From: Faecalibacterium prausnitzii
GTDB lineage: Bacteria > Bacillota > Clostridia > Oscillospirales > Ruminococcaceae
Assembly (NCBI RefSeq): GCF_003287495.1
Contig: NZ_PRLE01000003.1
Coordinates: forward strand, 344,881-408,880
Length of the DNA stretch: 64,000 bases
Direction of reading: 5' to 3'
Positions within the stretch are counted from its first letter, which is position 1. Each line of letters starts with the position of its first letter. The notes beneath the pieces were generated by a model that worked only from the letters and a program-made list of their open reading frames with translations, was not told the origin of the DNA and did no database searches. The position numbers and the translations under genes were made by a program. Shown here piece after piece: positions 28,247 to 36,058 of this stretch.

Positions 28247-28262
28247 TGTTCCATGTGGAACA
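28247..28262. other. parS-like ParB binding site 3, parA leader
   Basis: TGTTCCATGTGGAACA, identical to the copy inside rsmG, sits 30 bases upstream of the parA start codon, where ParB binding could also affect parAB expression. Confidence 0.88.
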
Positions 28263-28292
28263 AATCTTTTTCCCGGGAGGAATCAAAAGCGC

Positions 28293-29132
28293 GTGGCAAA
28301 AATCGTTGCAGTTGCAAACCAGAAAGGCGGCGTCGGCAAGACAACGACGGCCGTCAACCTTTCGTCCTGCGTGGCAGCACTGGGAAAAAAAGTGCTGATC
28401 GTCGATCTGGACCCACAGGGCAATACCACCACGGGCTACGGCATCCCCAAACGGAGTGTCGAGCTGGGTACTTATGAAATGCTCATCGGGGAGGCGGAGC
28501 CCAAAGACGTCATCCGCAAAACCGAGTTCCGCACCGATGTCATCGGTTCCAACACCCGTCTGGCGGGCGCTGGCCTGGAAATGATCGACCTGCCCGGCCG
28601 AGAGAGCCGCCTGCGCAAGGCGCTGGCGAAAGTGCAGCAGGATTACGACTTTATCTTCATTGACTGCCCGCCCAGCCTCGACCTGCTCACGCTCAACGGC
28701 CTGTGTGCCTGCGACAGCGTGCTGATCCCCATCCAGTGCGAGTATTATGCGCTGGAGGGCCTGTCGGAGCTCATCAGCACCCTGAAAACCATCCGCAAAA
28801 AGTATAACCCGTATCTGGATATCGAGGGCGTGGTCTTCACCATGTTCTCGGAGCGGCTCAACCTGACCATGCAGGTGGTGGACCAGGTCAAAAAATACTT
28901 TGGCCACAAAGTTTACAAGACCACCATCCCGCGCACCGTCCGTATCTCGGAGGCGCCAAGCTATGGCCAGCCCATCAATTTCTATGAGCCAAAGGGCAGG
29001 GGCAGTGAGGCTTATATGGATCTCGCCATTGAGTTCGTCAAGAACAACCGCCCGCATGACGCGGCACCCAAGCGCCGCCGCAAGGCGGCCGAGGAGCAGG
29101 AGCCGCCCAAAAACGCGCTGGAAGAAGTATAA
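28293..29132 (+). CDS. parA: Chromosome segregation ATPase ParA (Soj)
   Basis: The 279-residue ParA/MinD-type ATPase drives segregation of ParB-bound origins and, in Bacillus, regulates DnaA. The deviant Walker A motif KGGVGKTT is at residues 11-18. FIDCPPSLDLLTLNGL and the C-terminal KTTIPRTVRISEAPSYGQPI are characteristic. The GTG start at 28293 has GGGAGG upstream. The C-terminus has a Lys/Arg/Glu-rich tail of about 30 residues. parB follows 21 bases later. Confidence 0.96.
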   Translation: MAKIVAVANQKGGVGKTTTAVNLSSCVAALGKKVLIVDLDPQGNTTTGYGIPKRSVELGTYEMLIGEAEPKDVIRKTEFRTDVIGSNTRLAGAGLEMIDLPGRESRLRKALAKVQQDYDFIFIDCPPSLDLLTLNGLCACDSVLIPIQCEYYALEGLSELISTLKTIRKKYNPYLDIEGVVFTMFSERLNLTMQVVDQVKKYFGHKVYKTTIPRTVRISEAPSYGQPINFYEPKGRGSEAYMDLAIEFVKNNRPHDAAPKRRRKAAEEQEPPKNALEEV

Positions 29133-29153
29133 ACACAGGGGGAAGAGAGATTC

Positions 29154-30020
29154 ATGGCAAAAGGAAGAGGAGGCCTTGGCCGGGGGTTGGAAAGTCTGTT
29201 TGAGGACGCCGCCCCCAGTTTTGAGGCTGACACCCGGATCGAAACGCTGCCCCTGCGGGAGATCGAGCCCGACCCGGACCAGCCGCGCAAGACCTTTGAT
29301 CATGACACACTGGGAGAGCTTGCCGCCAGCATCGCGGAGCACGGGCTGCTGCAGCCCATTGCGGTGCGTCCCCACGGGGTGGGGCGGTATCTCATCGTGG
29401 CCGGTGAGCGCCGCTGGCGGGCCAGCCGGATGGCGGGCCTGACCGAGGTGCCGGTCATCGTGAAAGACGTTACCGACGAGCAGGCAATGGAGTTGGCGCT
29501 GGTGGAAAACCTCCAGCGCGAGGACCTGGACCCGGTGGAAGAAGCGGCAGGCATCCGTGAGCTGATGACCCGCTGCAACCTGACCCAGGAGCAGGCGGCC
29601 CAGAAGCTGGGCAAGAGCCGGAGCGCTCTGGCCAACAGCCTGCGGCTGCTGAACCTGCCGGAAAATGTGCTGGAGCTGCTGAAAAGCGGTTTTATCAACA
29701 TCGGCCACGCAAAAGTCATCCTGAGTCTGCCCACGCCGGAGCTGCAAGAGCAGGCCGCGCAGATCATCGCGGACAACCAGCTCAATGTCCGGCAGGCGGA
29801 AGCGCTCTGCAAAAAGCTGGCCAAACAGCCCACGCGGAAGCTGACGCCGCCCATGCCTCAAAGCACCCTCCCGGTGGAGGTGGAAGAGAGCCTGAAGCAG
29901 GCCCTCGGCAACGAGGTGCGTGTGGCCTACCACGATGGAAAAGGCAAGCTGACCGTCCATTTTTACTCGGATGAGCAGCTCAAGGCCTTTGCCAACCTGC
30001 TGGGCCAGTACCAGACGTAA
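29154..30020 (+). CDS. parB: Chromosome partitioning protein ParB (Spo0J)
   Basis: A 288-residue CTP-dependent DNA clamp that loads at parS sites and spreads. It shows the start KGRGGLGRGLESLF, the ParB box GERRWRASR near residue 84, ENLQREDLDPVEEAAGIREL, and a helix-turn-helix (TQEQAAQKLGKSRSALANSLRLL). The C-terminal dimer domain ends in YSDEQLKAFANLL. Three candidate parS sites occur in this window. It is co-transcribed with parA. Confidence 0.97.
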   Translation: MAKGRGGLGRGLESLFEDAAPSFEADTRIETLPLREIEPDPDQPRKTFDHDTLGELAASIAEHGLLQPIAVRPHGVGRYLIVAGERRWRASRMAGLTEVPVIVKDVTDEQAMELALVENLQREDLDPVEEAAGIRELMTRCNLTQEQAAQKLGKSRSALANSLRLLNLPENVLELLKSGFINIGHAKVILSLPTPELQEQAAQIIADNQLNVRQAEALCKKLAKQPTRKLTPPMPQSTLPVEVEESLKQALGNEVRVAYHDGKGKLTVHFYSDEQLKAFANLLGQYQT

Positions 30021-30113
30021 CATGCGATCCAAGGCGGGCACCCGCCTTTGAACGGCACAGGGGAGGGCAGAACCTCTCCGGTGCGAACCGAAATAGAGTA
30101 AGGAGAGTAAATC

Positions 30114-31442
30114 ATGCTTGATATCAAATTTGTCCGTGACAACCCGGACGCGGTCAAGGAAAACATCAAGAAGAAATTCCAGGACGCAAAGCTGCCGCTC
30201 GTGGATGAAGTCATCGAGAAAGATGCCAAGTACCGCGAGTGCCTGAAAGAGGTCGAGTCTCTCAAGGCCGCCCGCAACAAGCTCAGCAAAGCCAACGGCC
30301 CGCTGTTTGGCCAGCTGAAGAAGTGCACCGACGAGGCCAAGAAAGCCGAGCTGCAGGCCCAGATCGACGCCAACAACGCCGCCGTCAAGGCTGATGCCGA
30401 CAAGATGGCCGAGCTGGAGGCTGAGGAGGGCAAGCTTGCCGCCCGCATCCAGGAGATCATGTACACCATCCCCCAGATGATCGACCCCAGCGTGCCCATC
30501 GGTCCCGATGACAGCTATAACGTCGAGGCACAGCGCTTCGGCGAGCCTGTCGTGCCCGATTTCCCCATCCCGTATCACACCGAGATCATGGAGAGCTTTG
30601 ACGGCATTGATATGGATGCTGCAGGCCGCGTGGCTGGCAATGGCTTCTATTATCTGCTGGGCAACATCGCCCGCCTGCACGAGGCTGTGCTGGCTTACGC
30701 CCGCGATTTTATGATCAACAAAGGCTTCACCTACGTCATCCCCCCGTTCATGATGCACGGCAACGTGGTGCAGGGCGTGATGTCGTTCCCCGAGATGGAC
30801 GCCATGATGTACAAGATCGAGGGTGAGGATCTGTACCTGATCGGTACCAGCGAGCACACTATGATCGGCCGTTTCATCGACCAGACCCTCGACGAGAGCA
30901 AGATGCCCCTGACCCTGACTTCCTACAGCCCCTGCTTCCGCAAGGAAAAGGGTGCCCACGGCATTGAGGAGCGCGGCATCTACCGCATCCACCAGTTCGA
31001 GAAGCAGGAGATGATCGTCGTCTGCCGCCCCGAGGAGAGCGCCGACTGGTACGAGAAGCTGTGGCAGATGTCTGTGGAGCTGTTCCGCAGCATGGAGATC
31101 CCGGTGCGTCAGCTCAACTGCTGCTCCGGCGACCTGGCCGACCTGAAAGTCAAGAGCTGCGACATCGAGGCATGGAGCCCCCGCCAGCAGAAGTATTTTG
31201 AGGTCTGCTCCTGCTCCAACCTGGGGGATGCACAGGCACGCCGCCTGCACATCCGCATCAAGGGCGAGGACGGCAAGAGCTATCTGGCCCACACCCTGAA
31301 CAACACCTGCGTGGCACCTCCGCGTATGCTGATCGCATTCCTGGAGAACCACCTGCAGGCCGACGGCAGCGTTACCATCCCCAAGGTCCTGCAGCCCTAC
31401 ATGGGCGGCCTGGAGGTCATGGTGCCGACCAATAAGAAATAA
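30114..31442 (+). CDS. serS: Seryl-tRNA synthetase
   Basis: The 442-residue class II synthetase charges tRNA-Ser. The N-terminal coiled-coil arm covers about residues 30-110. The catalytic core shows motif 2 (SPCFRKEKGAHGIEERGIYRIHQF in part) and motif 3 (LNNTCVAPPRMLIAFLENH). The ATG at 30114 follows AAGGAGAG. The 93-base upstream gap holds only a small GGCGGGCACCCGCC hairpin and lacks T-box hallmarks. Confidence 0.97.
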   Translation: MLDIKFVRDNPDAVKENIKKKFQDAKLPLVDEVIEKDAKYRECLKEVESLKAARNKLSKANGPLFGQLKKCTDEAKKAELQAQIDANNAAVKADADKMAELEAEEGKLAARIQEIMYTIPQMIDPSVPIGPDDSYNVEAQRFGEPVVPDFPIPYHTEIMESFDGIDMDAAGRVAGNGFYYLLGNIARLHEAVLAYARDFMINKGFTYVIPPFMMHGNVVQGVMSFPEMDAMMYKIEGEDLYLIGTSEHTMIGRFIDQTLDESKMPLTLTSYSPCFRKEKGAHGIEERGIYRIHQFEKQEMIVVCRPEESADWYEKLWQMSVELFRSMEIPVRQLNCCSGDLADLKVKSCDIEAWSPRQQKYFEVCSCSNLGDAQARRLHIRIKGEDGKSYLAHTLNNTCVAPPRMLIAFLENHLQADGSVTIPKVLQPYMGGLEVMVPTNKK

Positions 31443-31470
31443 TTTTCCACAGAGTTTTCTCTGATGGTTG

Positions 31471-31516
31471 AAAACACCCCCGCTTGTGTGCAGCGATGCA
31501 TCGGCGGGGGTGTTTT
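31471..31516 (+). terminator. Terminator after serS
   Basis: AAAACACCCCCGC and GCGGGGGTGTTTT form a 13-bp stem with a 20-base loop and T-run. The serS stop also overlaps a degenerate copy of the TTTTCCAC-N16-GTtGAAAACA element. Confidence 0.85.
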
Positions 31517-31619
31517 CGTGTGGAACGAAAAAAGTGAATTTTTTTGAAAAAAGATGTTGACAAAATGGGTCTGGTTGGATATAATAATAAAGCACTGTTC
31601 AAGTGCACGAAATAAATAT

Positions 31620-31696
31620 GGCGGTATAGCTCAGTTGGCTAGAGCATTCGGTTCATACCCGAAGTGTCACCGGTTCAAATCCAGTTACCGCTACCA
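31620..31696 (+). tRNA. tRNA with CAT anticodon (Met, elongator type, or Ile2)
   Basis: A full cloverleaf with encoded CCA. The acceptor arms are GGCGGTA/TACCGCT and the anticodon stem TTCGG/CCGAA has loop TTCATAC. The anticodon stem lacks the three G-C pairs of an initiator tRNA. A CAT anticodon could also be a lysidine-modified tRNA-Ile2. The T-stem ACCGG/CCAGT has one C-A mismatch. Promoter-like TTGACA (31558-) and TATAAT lie upstream. Confidence 0.9.
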
Positions 31697-31699
31697 TGT

Positions 31700-31780
31700 T
31701 ACAGAGTTTCGCTAAGATAAGGGGGACGGTTGTCCGCAGTAGTGGATGACGAAAGTCGGAGGTTTTAGCGAAGCTCTGTA
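31700..31780 (+). ncRNA. Structured spacer element between two tRNA genes
   Basis: TACAGAGTTTCGCTAA (31700-31715) pairs with TTAGCGAAGCTCTGTA (31765-31780), a 16-bp stem with one G-T pair. The intervening 49 bases hold two small hairpins: GGAC-GGTT-GTCC (31724-31735) and GAC-GAAA-GTC (31748-31757), the latter with a GNRA tetraloop. No known class was recognised. It lies between co-transcribed tRNA genes. Confidence 0.55.
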
Positions 31781-31787
31781 TTTCTAA

Positions 31788-31859
31788 GGCCCGTTGGTCA
31801 AGCGGTTAAGACACGGCCCTTTCACGGCTGTAACATGGGTTCGATTCCCGTACGGGTCA
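31788..31859 (+). tRNA. tRNA-Glu (TTC)
   Basis: Acceptor GGCCCGT/ACGGGTC, anticodon loop CTTTCAC with TTC anticodon, and a T-arm with GGTTCGATTCC. No CCA is encoded, unlike the neighbouring tRNA. A terminator follows immediately. Confidence 0.95.
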
Positions 31860-31860
31860 T

Positions 31861-31898
31861 AAAAAAACTCCCAATCTCAGGATTGGGAGTTTTTTTTA
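31861..31898. terminator. Bidirectional terminator after tRNA-Glu
   Basis: AAAAAACTCCCAATC and GATTGGGAGTTTTTT form a perfect stem with a 4-base loop, T-rich on both strands. Confidence 0.93.
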
Positions 31899-31899
31899 T

Positions 31900-32010
31900 G
31901 CAACCCGTCCGAGGAATCGAACAGCACGGCCGTCCGCAGACGGCAACAGACAGCCCGGTGGGCTGTCTGTTCGTGCGCGGGTCCGAGAGAATCAGGAATG
32001 TCTCCGGGGC
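31900..32010. other. Structured non-coding segment with inverted tRNA-3'-end similarity
   Basis: Read on the minus strand, GTTCGATTCCTCGGACGGGT resembles the T-arm and acceptor end of the adjacent tRNA-Glu. On the plus strand several helices can form: CCGTC-CGCA-GACGG (31930-31943), AACAGACAGCCC-GGT-GGGCTGTCTGTT (31945-31971), an enclosing GCACG/CGTGC and an outer ACCCG/CGGGT. No open frame or known RNA family was recognised. Confidence 0.45.
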
Positions 32011-32025
32011 GAGACTATTTTTATC

Positions 32026-32694
32026 TTATTGTGTTTTATTTGCCTTATGGATGTGATCCAGAATATCCTCCGGTTTTGCAGCCAGCGCGTCGGCTCCTAC
32101 GGCGGTGAGCTCTGCTTCGCCCCGGAAACCCCAGAGCACGCCCATGGCGGGCAGGTGGGCGTTGTGGCCGGTGAGAATGTCCACATCGCTGTCTCCAATG
32201 AAAAGTGTCGTCTTGGGGTCTGCTCCGATGTCCTGCATCAGGGCATAGACGCCAGCCGGGTCGGGTTTGGTGGGCACGCCTTTGCGGCTGCCCCGGATGA
32301 CCGTGAACTTGCCCTTGCCAAAGTAGTGCTCCACGATCTTTCCACAAAACTCGTCGGCCTTGTTGGAAAAGACGGCCGTCTGGATGCCCTCGGCCTGCAA
32401 AGCGTCCAACAGCTCTGCCATGCCGGGGTACGGGGCGGTCTTGTCCTCTTTATGGGCATCATACCGGGCGCTGAACGCTGCCAGCGTGGCCGCCAGCTGC
32501 TCCGGCGTGCGGGCGCTCTCCGGGGAGAAACGTTCTACCAGTTTGGGGATGCCATTGCCCACAAAGTGCTTGTAAGTTTCTACGGAAAAGGTCGGCCAGC
32601 CGTTCTGGGCACAGACCCAGTTGGCCGCGTCGGCCAGGTCGTCGATCGTGTTGAGCAGGGTGCCGTCCAGATCAAATAAAATCGTTTTTATCAT
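32026..32694 (-). CDS. HAD-family phosphatase, phosphoglycolate phosphatase-like
   Basis: A 222-residue haloacid-dehalogenase-type phosphatase with a cap domain. Motif I is DLDGT with catalytic D8 and D10, motif II is VFSNK, and motif III/IV includes KPDPAG and GDSDVD. Subfamily features resemble Gph/PgpP enzymes that remove phosphoglycolate or act on small sugar phosphates; the true substrate is undetermined. The ATG at 32694 is preceded by AAGGAAT. It converges on the tRNA terminator. Confidence 0.88.
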   Translation of the reverse strand: MIKTILFDLDGTLLNTIDDLADAANWVCAQNGWPTFSVETYKHFVGNGIPKLVERFSPESARTPEQLAATLAAFSARYDAHKEDKTAPYPGMAELLDALQAEGIQTAVFSNKADEFCGKIVEHYFGKGKFTVIRGSRKGVPTKPDPAGVYALMQDIGADPKTTLFIGDSDVDILTGHNAHLPAMGVLWGFRGEAELTAVGADALAAKPEDILDHIHKANKTQ

Positions 32695-32737
32695 AGGGAT
32701 TCCTTCTTTTTGAAATTCTTGGTTCTTCCGTCGCAAA

Positions 32738-32793
32738 GACTCCCTCCGGCCGGAGGGAGAGGGATAAGCTGGCGCAAAGCGCCTGAGAGGGGA
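32738..32793. repeat. Dispersed palindromic repeat, copy G
   Basis: Contains CTCCCTCCGGCCGGAGGGAG and a GCGCAAAGCGC segment, ending CTGAGAGGGG. It lies between the HAD gene and the bPH2 pair and resembles copy C. Confidence 0.8.
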
Positions 32794-32797
32794 TATT

Positions 32798-34210
32798 TCA
32801 GTGTGATTCCTGTTCCAGGAAACGCACTACGGCGTTTGCCTCCGCCAGCGGGATGCTCCGCACCTTGAGCCGCACCTGCCCGGGGAAGATCAGGGTCAAG
32901 TTGGTGCGCCGGACATTGGCCGCCCAGGGAGATTGGAACCCCATCAGGCAGAGGTCCGGGTGGAAGACGCAGATGCAGTGCAGGTAGACACCCTCCTGCC
33001 GCCGCAGGGTCACTTTGCCCTCCCGCAGCCAGATGCCCTCCCGGGTGTAGCCCATCACGGCCCCGCAGAGCAGCACAAAGAAGAAAACGGTGGGGATGAG
33101 CAGCGTCACGGTCATGGCGGGCAGGACGGTGACAGACACCAGCGAGAGCAGGGCGCAGAGCGCAAAGGGGATGCCGACCGGTGCAAAAAAGATGAAGCTG
33201 CGCTGGGTGGTGTCGGCCCGGACATCCGGTGGCATCTGGAATTCCGGCAGCAGCTCCCGGAACAGTGCCTCGCCGCCGGAGCGGTAGACGAAGAGCGGAA
33301 GCTCCGGCGTGCAGCAGCCCGCCGTGACAAATACCGGCCAGCGCTTGAGCACCCGGGCCGCCGGGGAGACCCGGACGTCGGCATAGCTGATCTGGGCCGA
33401 TCGCACCCGGCACTCAAAGCGGTCGATCCAGCCGCCCCGGCTCCCGATCTGCGTTGCCGTGTGCCAGACCTCGTAGTGCACGGCCTGGGCAAAGCTGCGT
33501 GCCAAACTGGCCCCGAACAGTGCCGTTGCCAGCGTCAGCAGCCAGGCCGCGCCCGCCGGCAGCCACCGGGCTGCAAAAGCCGCCAGATGCCCAAGATGGG
33601 CAAACGCCAGCGTCTCGGCATCCAGCGGGAGCTGCCGCGTCTGCCGGATGGCCAGCGCCACCAGCGCCAGCGTGGAAATGCCGTTGGCTCCCAGCAGTAC
33701 CAATGCGGCCCGCTCACTCCCGGCGGGGGTGTGGAGGGTAGGCGTTTCAATGGGGAGCAGGCGGTCCGCCAGCTCCCGGGCGTCGGCCCGGCGCAGGCAG
33801 AGGGGGATCACATGCTTCCGCGGCTGCCCGGTGGGGTAGAGGGTGATCTTTGTCGCCCCGCCCAGCCGGAACAGCGCGGGCCGCTCCAGCGTCAGGGCTG
33901 CCAGCGCTTCCCCCCGGATGGTCGTGTCCAGTTTGAACAGCAGCTTCCAGCGCAGGTGCAGGACTCCGGCCTCGTCCAACTGCCAGCTGCTGAAGCGCAG
34001 GATGACCCAGCTCACCCCGCAGAGCAGGGCAAACAGGATGGCGTCCTGCCGCAGAGCCGTCCAGAATGCGGGCCAGTTCCGCTCAAACAGCACGTTGACG
34101 AGGGGGATGAGGTAGACCGCCAGCGTTTTGCGCAGAAAGCGCAGGGCTGCAAACGGGTGGAAGTGCTTTTCTTCTGTTGGAAAGCTGGGCCGCGGGTTGG
34201 GCGTTGTCAT
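32798..34210 (-). CDS. Multi-spanning membrane protein with bPH2 domains (YdbT-like)
   Basis: A 470-residue membrane protein. Predicted hydrophobic segments occur near residues 25-60, 165-230 and 330-370, between soluble stretches resembling bacterial PH (DUF304/bPH2) domains. The paired gene upstream encodes a short bPH2 protein, the arrangement of Bacillus ydbS-ydbT, implicated in antibiotic tolerance. The call is based on architecture and pairing, not on a decisive motif. The ATG at 34210 overlaps the upstream stop by four bases. An in-frame extension to 34462 is antisense-like and rejected. Confidence 0.7.
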   Translation of the reverse strand: MTTPNPRPSFPTEEKHFHPFAALRFLRKTLAVYLIPLVNVLFERNWPAFWTALRQDAILFALLCGVSWVILRFSSWQLDEAGVLHLRWKLLFKLDTTIRGEALAALTLERPALFRLGGATKITLYPTGQPRKHVIPLCLRRADARELADRLLPIETPTLHTPAGSERAALVLLGANGISTLALVALAIRQTRQLPLDAETLAFAHLGHLAAFAARWLPAGAAWLLTLATALFGASLARSFAQAVHYEVWHTATQIGSRGGWIDRFECRVRSAQISYADVRVSPAARVLKRWPVFVTAGCCTPELPLFVYRSGGEALFRELLPEFQMPPDVRADTTQRSFIFFAPVGIPFALCALLSLVSVTVLPAMTVTLLIPTVFFFVLLCGAVMGYTREGIWLREGKVTLRRQEGVYLHCICVFHPDLCLMGFQSPWAANVRRTNLTLIFPGQVRLKVRSIPLAEANAVVRFLEQESH

Positions 34211-34638
34211 AGCAGCTCCTCCGCCAGTGCGTGGGCCAGCGCCCCGGCCTGCGCGGCGGGGACAGCGGGCAGGAACATCCGGGAGCCGGGGGCCGAGATG
34301 ATGAGCACCGAGGCCCCGGCCAGCCGCAGCAGCGGGGTGCGCAGCTGCTGGACGCCCGTGACGGCCCGGCGGGGGAACACCTGCCGCACCGGCAGCACGA
34401 TGCCGGAATACACCGTCAGGGTGCGGGCCCCCAGCACCGCTGCAAAGCTGCAGGCCCGGCACCGCGCCAGAAACACCAGCACGGCCCAGAGTGCGGCAAA
34501 CACAAGGCCGGGCAGAATGCCCTGCCAGAACACGAACGGCGCGGCCAGCAGGCCGGGCACCGCCGCCCAGACACAGAGCACCGCCCGGCCTTTGGGCGGG
34601 ATGATGACGGCCGTGCGCCGCAGCTCCCGCTCTGTCAC
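34207..34638 (-). CDS. Small bPH2 (DUF304) membrane protein, YdbS-like
   Basis: A 143-residue protein with two adjacent membrane segments (about residues 20-58) followed by a bPH2-like domain (LTVYSGIVLPVRQVFPRRAV, then LRLAGASVLIISAPG). It overlaps both neighbours by four bases, forming a tight four-gene minus-strand unit with the RCK gene upstream and the larger bPH2 protein downstream. Function unknown. Confidence 0.72.
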   Translation of the reverse strand: MTERELRRTAVIIPPKGRAVLCVWAAVPGLLAAPFVFWQGILPGLVFAALWAVLVFLARCRACSFAAVLGARTLTVYSGIVLPVRQVFPRRAVTGVQQLRTPLLRLAGASVLIISAPGSRMFLPAVPAAQAGALAHALAEELL

Positions 34639-35300
34639 TTGTCGGTCAGGCCCCAGGCCTCGGTCAGGAGGTGGAGGGAGTCATCCTGCGTCAGGCAGAG
34701 GATGCGGTCCCAGGGCAGCAGCACCGTGTTGCCGTGGGGGATGATGAACTCCGTGTCGCGGGTGATGCTGACCAGAATGGTGTCGCCCGGGATGGGAATT
34801 TCCATCACCTGCTTGCCCGCAAACTGGAAATCCGCCGGCAGCAGGATCTCATTCAGGCTGGCGGTGCCGCCGCCCAGGCTCAGCAGCTGGCGGATGTTGT
34901 CCGTCTCGATCTCCCGCTCCAGAATGTGGCTCAGGTTGTCGGTGCCGCAGACCACGGTGTCCACGCCCAGAGTGTGGAGCAGGCCCCGGTTTTTGGGGTT
35001 GGAGGCCCGGGCCACGGTGCGGTTCACGCCAAACTCCTGCTTGGCGATCTGGCAGGCCACGAGGTTGTCCTCGTCGGAGCCGGTCACGGCCACAAAGGCG
35101 TCGCAGCTGGCCACGTCGGCGGTGCGCAGGGTGTCGGTGCTGATGGAGTTCCCGCAGATGACCGAGATGTCCAGCGTATCGGCCAGCATCCGGCACTGAG
35201 CCTCCACCGGCTCAATGATGACCACCTTGTGGCGGTTGGCCAGCAGATTCTGGGCCAGATACCGCCCCACCCGGCCGCCGCCTGCAATACAAACTTTCAT
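34635..35300 (-). CDS. TrkA/KtrA-like potassium uptake regulatory protein
   Basis: A 221-residue RCK protein. The N-terminal Rossmann motif GGGRVG (residues 7-12) binds NAD(H) or nucleotides, and a TrkA-C domain follows from about residue 135. Such proteins gate Trk/Ktr potassium channels from the cytoplasm. No membrane TrkH/KtrB subunit is encoded in the window. It overlaps the bPH2 gene by four bases. A second RCK-N protein is encoded upstream. Confidence 0.85.
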   Translation of the reverse strand: MKVCIAGGGRVGRYLAQNLLANRHKVVIIEPVEAQCRMLADTLDISVICGNSISTDTLRTADVASCDAFVAVTGSDEDNLVACQIAKQEFGVNRTVARASNPKNRGLLHTLGVDTVVCGTDNLSHILEREIETDNIRQLLSLGGGTASLNEILLPADFQFAGKQVMEIPIPGDTILVSITRDTEFIIPHGNTVLLPWDRILCLTQDDSLHLLTEAWGLTDK

Positions 35301-35330
35301 ATCAATACCTCTTATTACAGAATGTAGTAA

Positions 35331-35406
35331 AACCCCTCAGCCGCCTGCGGCGACAGCTCTCCTGACAGGAGAGGTGGCATCGAGCGAAGCGATGATGACG
35401 GAGAGG
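35331..35406. repeat. Dispersed palindromic repeat, copy H
   Basis: ACCCCTCAGCCGCCTGCGGC, then CAGCTCTCCTGACAGGAGAG, then GAGCGAAGC and GAGAGG. It separates the two RCK genes and ends at the second gene's stop. Confidence 0.8.
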
Positions 35407-35820
35407 TTACTTGGACAGCGCCCGGAACACTGCCTGCTCGGTGAGGATGGTGGGGCAGATGGTCTCAAGGCCGTAGTATTTGTGGTACAGGATCTGCAAA
35501 TGAGGGTCAGACACCCGGCAGATGACTTTCTCCCGCCGGAAGATGTTTTTGGCGATCTGTGCCGCCATCAGGTTGACGGAGTCGTCCTCGCTGACGGCTG
35601 CCACGGCGTCGCAGTTCTCAATCCCGCCCTGCTTGAGGACGTCCGGGTCGGTGGGGTCGCCCACAAGGGCCGCCCCGCCAAAGGAATAATCGTCGAAGCC
35701 GTCCAGCCGCTTGAGCTGCTCGGAGTCCCTTTCCACCAGTGAGATGTCGTGGCCAATGCGCTCCAGGTCGCGCACCAGCGCGGCGCCTACCTGGTCGCAG
35801 CCGATCACCAGAATGTTCAT
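35407..35820 (-). CDS. TrkA-N domain protein, RCK-N only
   Basis: A 137-residue protein comprising just the NAD-binding RCK-N fold (NILVIGCDQVGAALVRDLE). The glycine motif is GCDQVG, with aspartate replacing the central glycine of GxGxxG. No TrkA-C domain follows. It may pair with the neighbouring two-domain RCK protein to regulate a potassium channel encoded elsewhere. The ATG at 35820 follows GAGGTGA. Confidence 0.8.
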   Translation of the reverse strand: MNILVIGCDQVGAALVRDLERIGHDISLVERDSEQLKRLDGFDDYSFGGAALVGDPTDPDVLKQGGIENCDAVAAVSEDDSVNLMAAQIAKNIFRREKVICRVSDPHLQILYHKYYGLETICPTILTEQAVFRALSK

Positions 35821-35994
35821 GGAAGTCACCTCATGTTATCAACTTTATCAACTGTTTAAAATTAAAACTCGCAAAAAAGCCGTTTATGGTTTCGATGGGA
35901 TCTGAAACCAGTATACCACATTTATACCGGGAGATAAATACAGCACGACCGGGAAAAATTTCGCATTCCGCGTGCGCTGGGGCATAGAGTATGG

Positions 35995-36000
35995 TATACT
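35995..36000 (+). promoter_or_regulatory. uppP extended -10
   Basis: TGGTATACT, with TATACT at 35995-36000, lies 58 bases before the uppP start. No good -35 was found. Confidence 0.55.
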
Positions 36001-36058
36001 GATAGCTGCAAAATCCAAAAAGCGACAATAAGCGCGGTGTGCGTTTCAGGAGGAAACC

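Noticed and set aside
30021..30113. T-box leader upstream of serS
   Set aside because: The gap is only 93 bases and lacks the T-box sequence and specifier stem. Only a small hairpin is seen.
28188..31595. 1,135-residue minus-strand open frame
   Set aside because: Lies opposite parA, parB and serS, all unmistakable. High GC and biased third positions create long antisense frames.
32933..34744. 603-residue plus-strand open frame
   Set aside because: Opposite the bPH2 pair; composition is dominated by Gln/Arg/Gly, typical of an antisense frame, and it crosses real gene boundaries.
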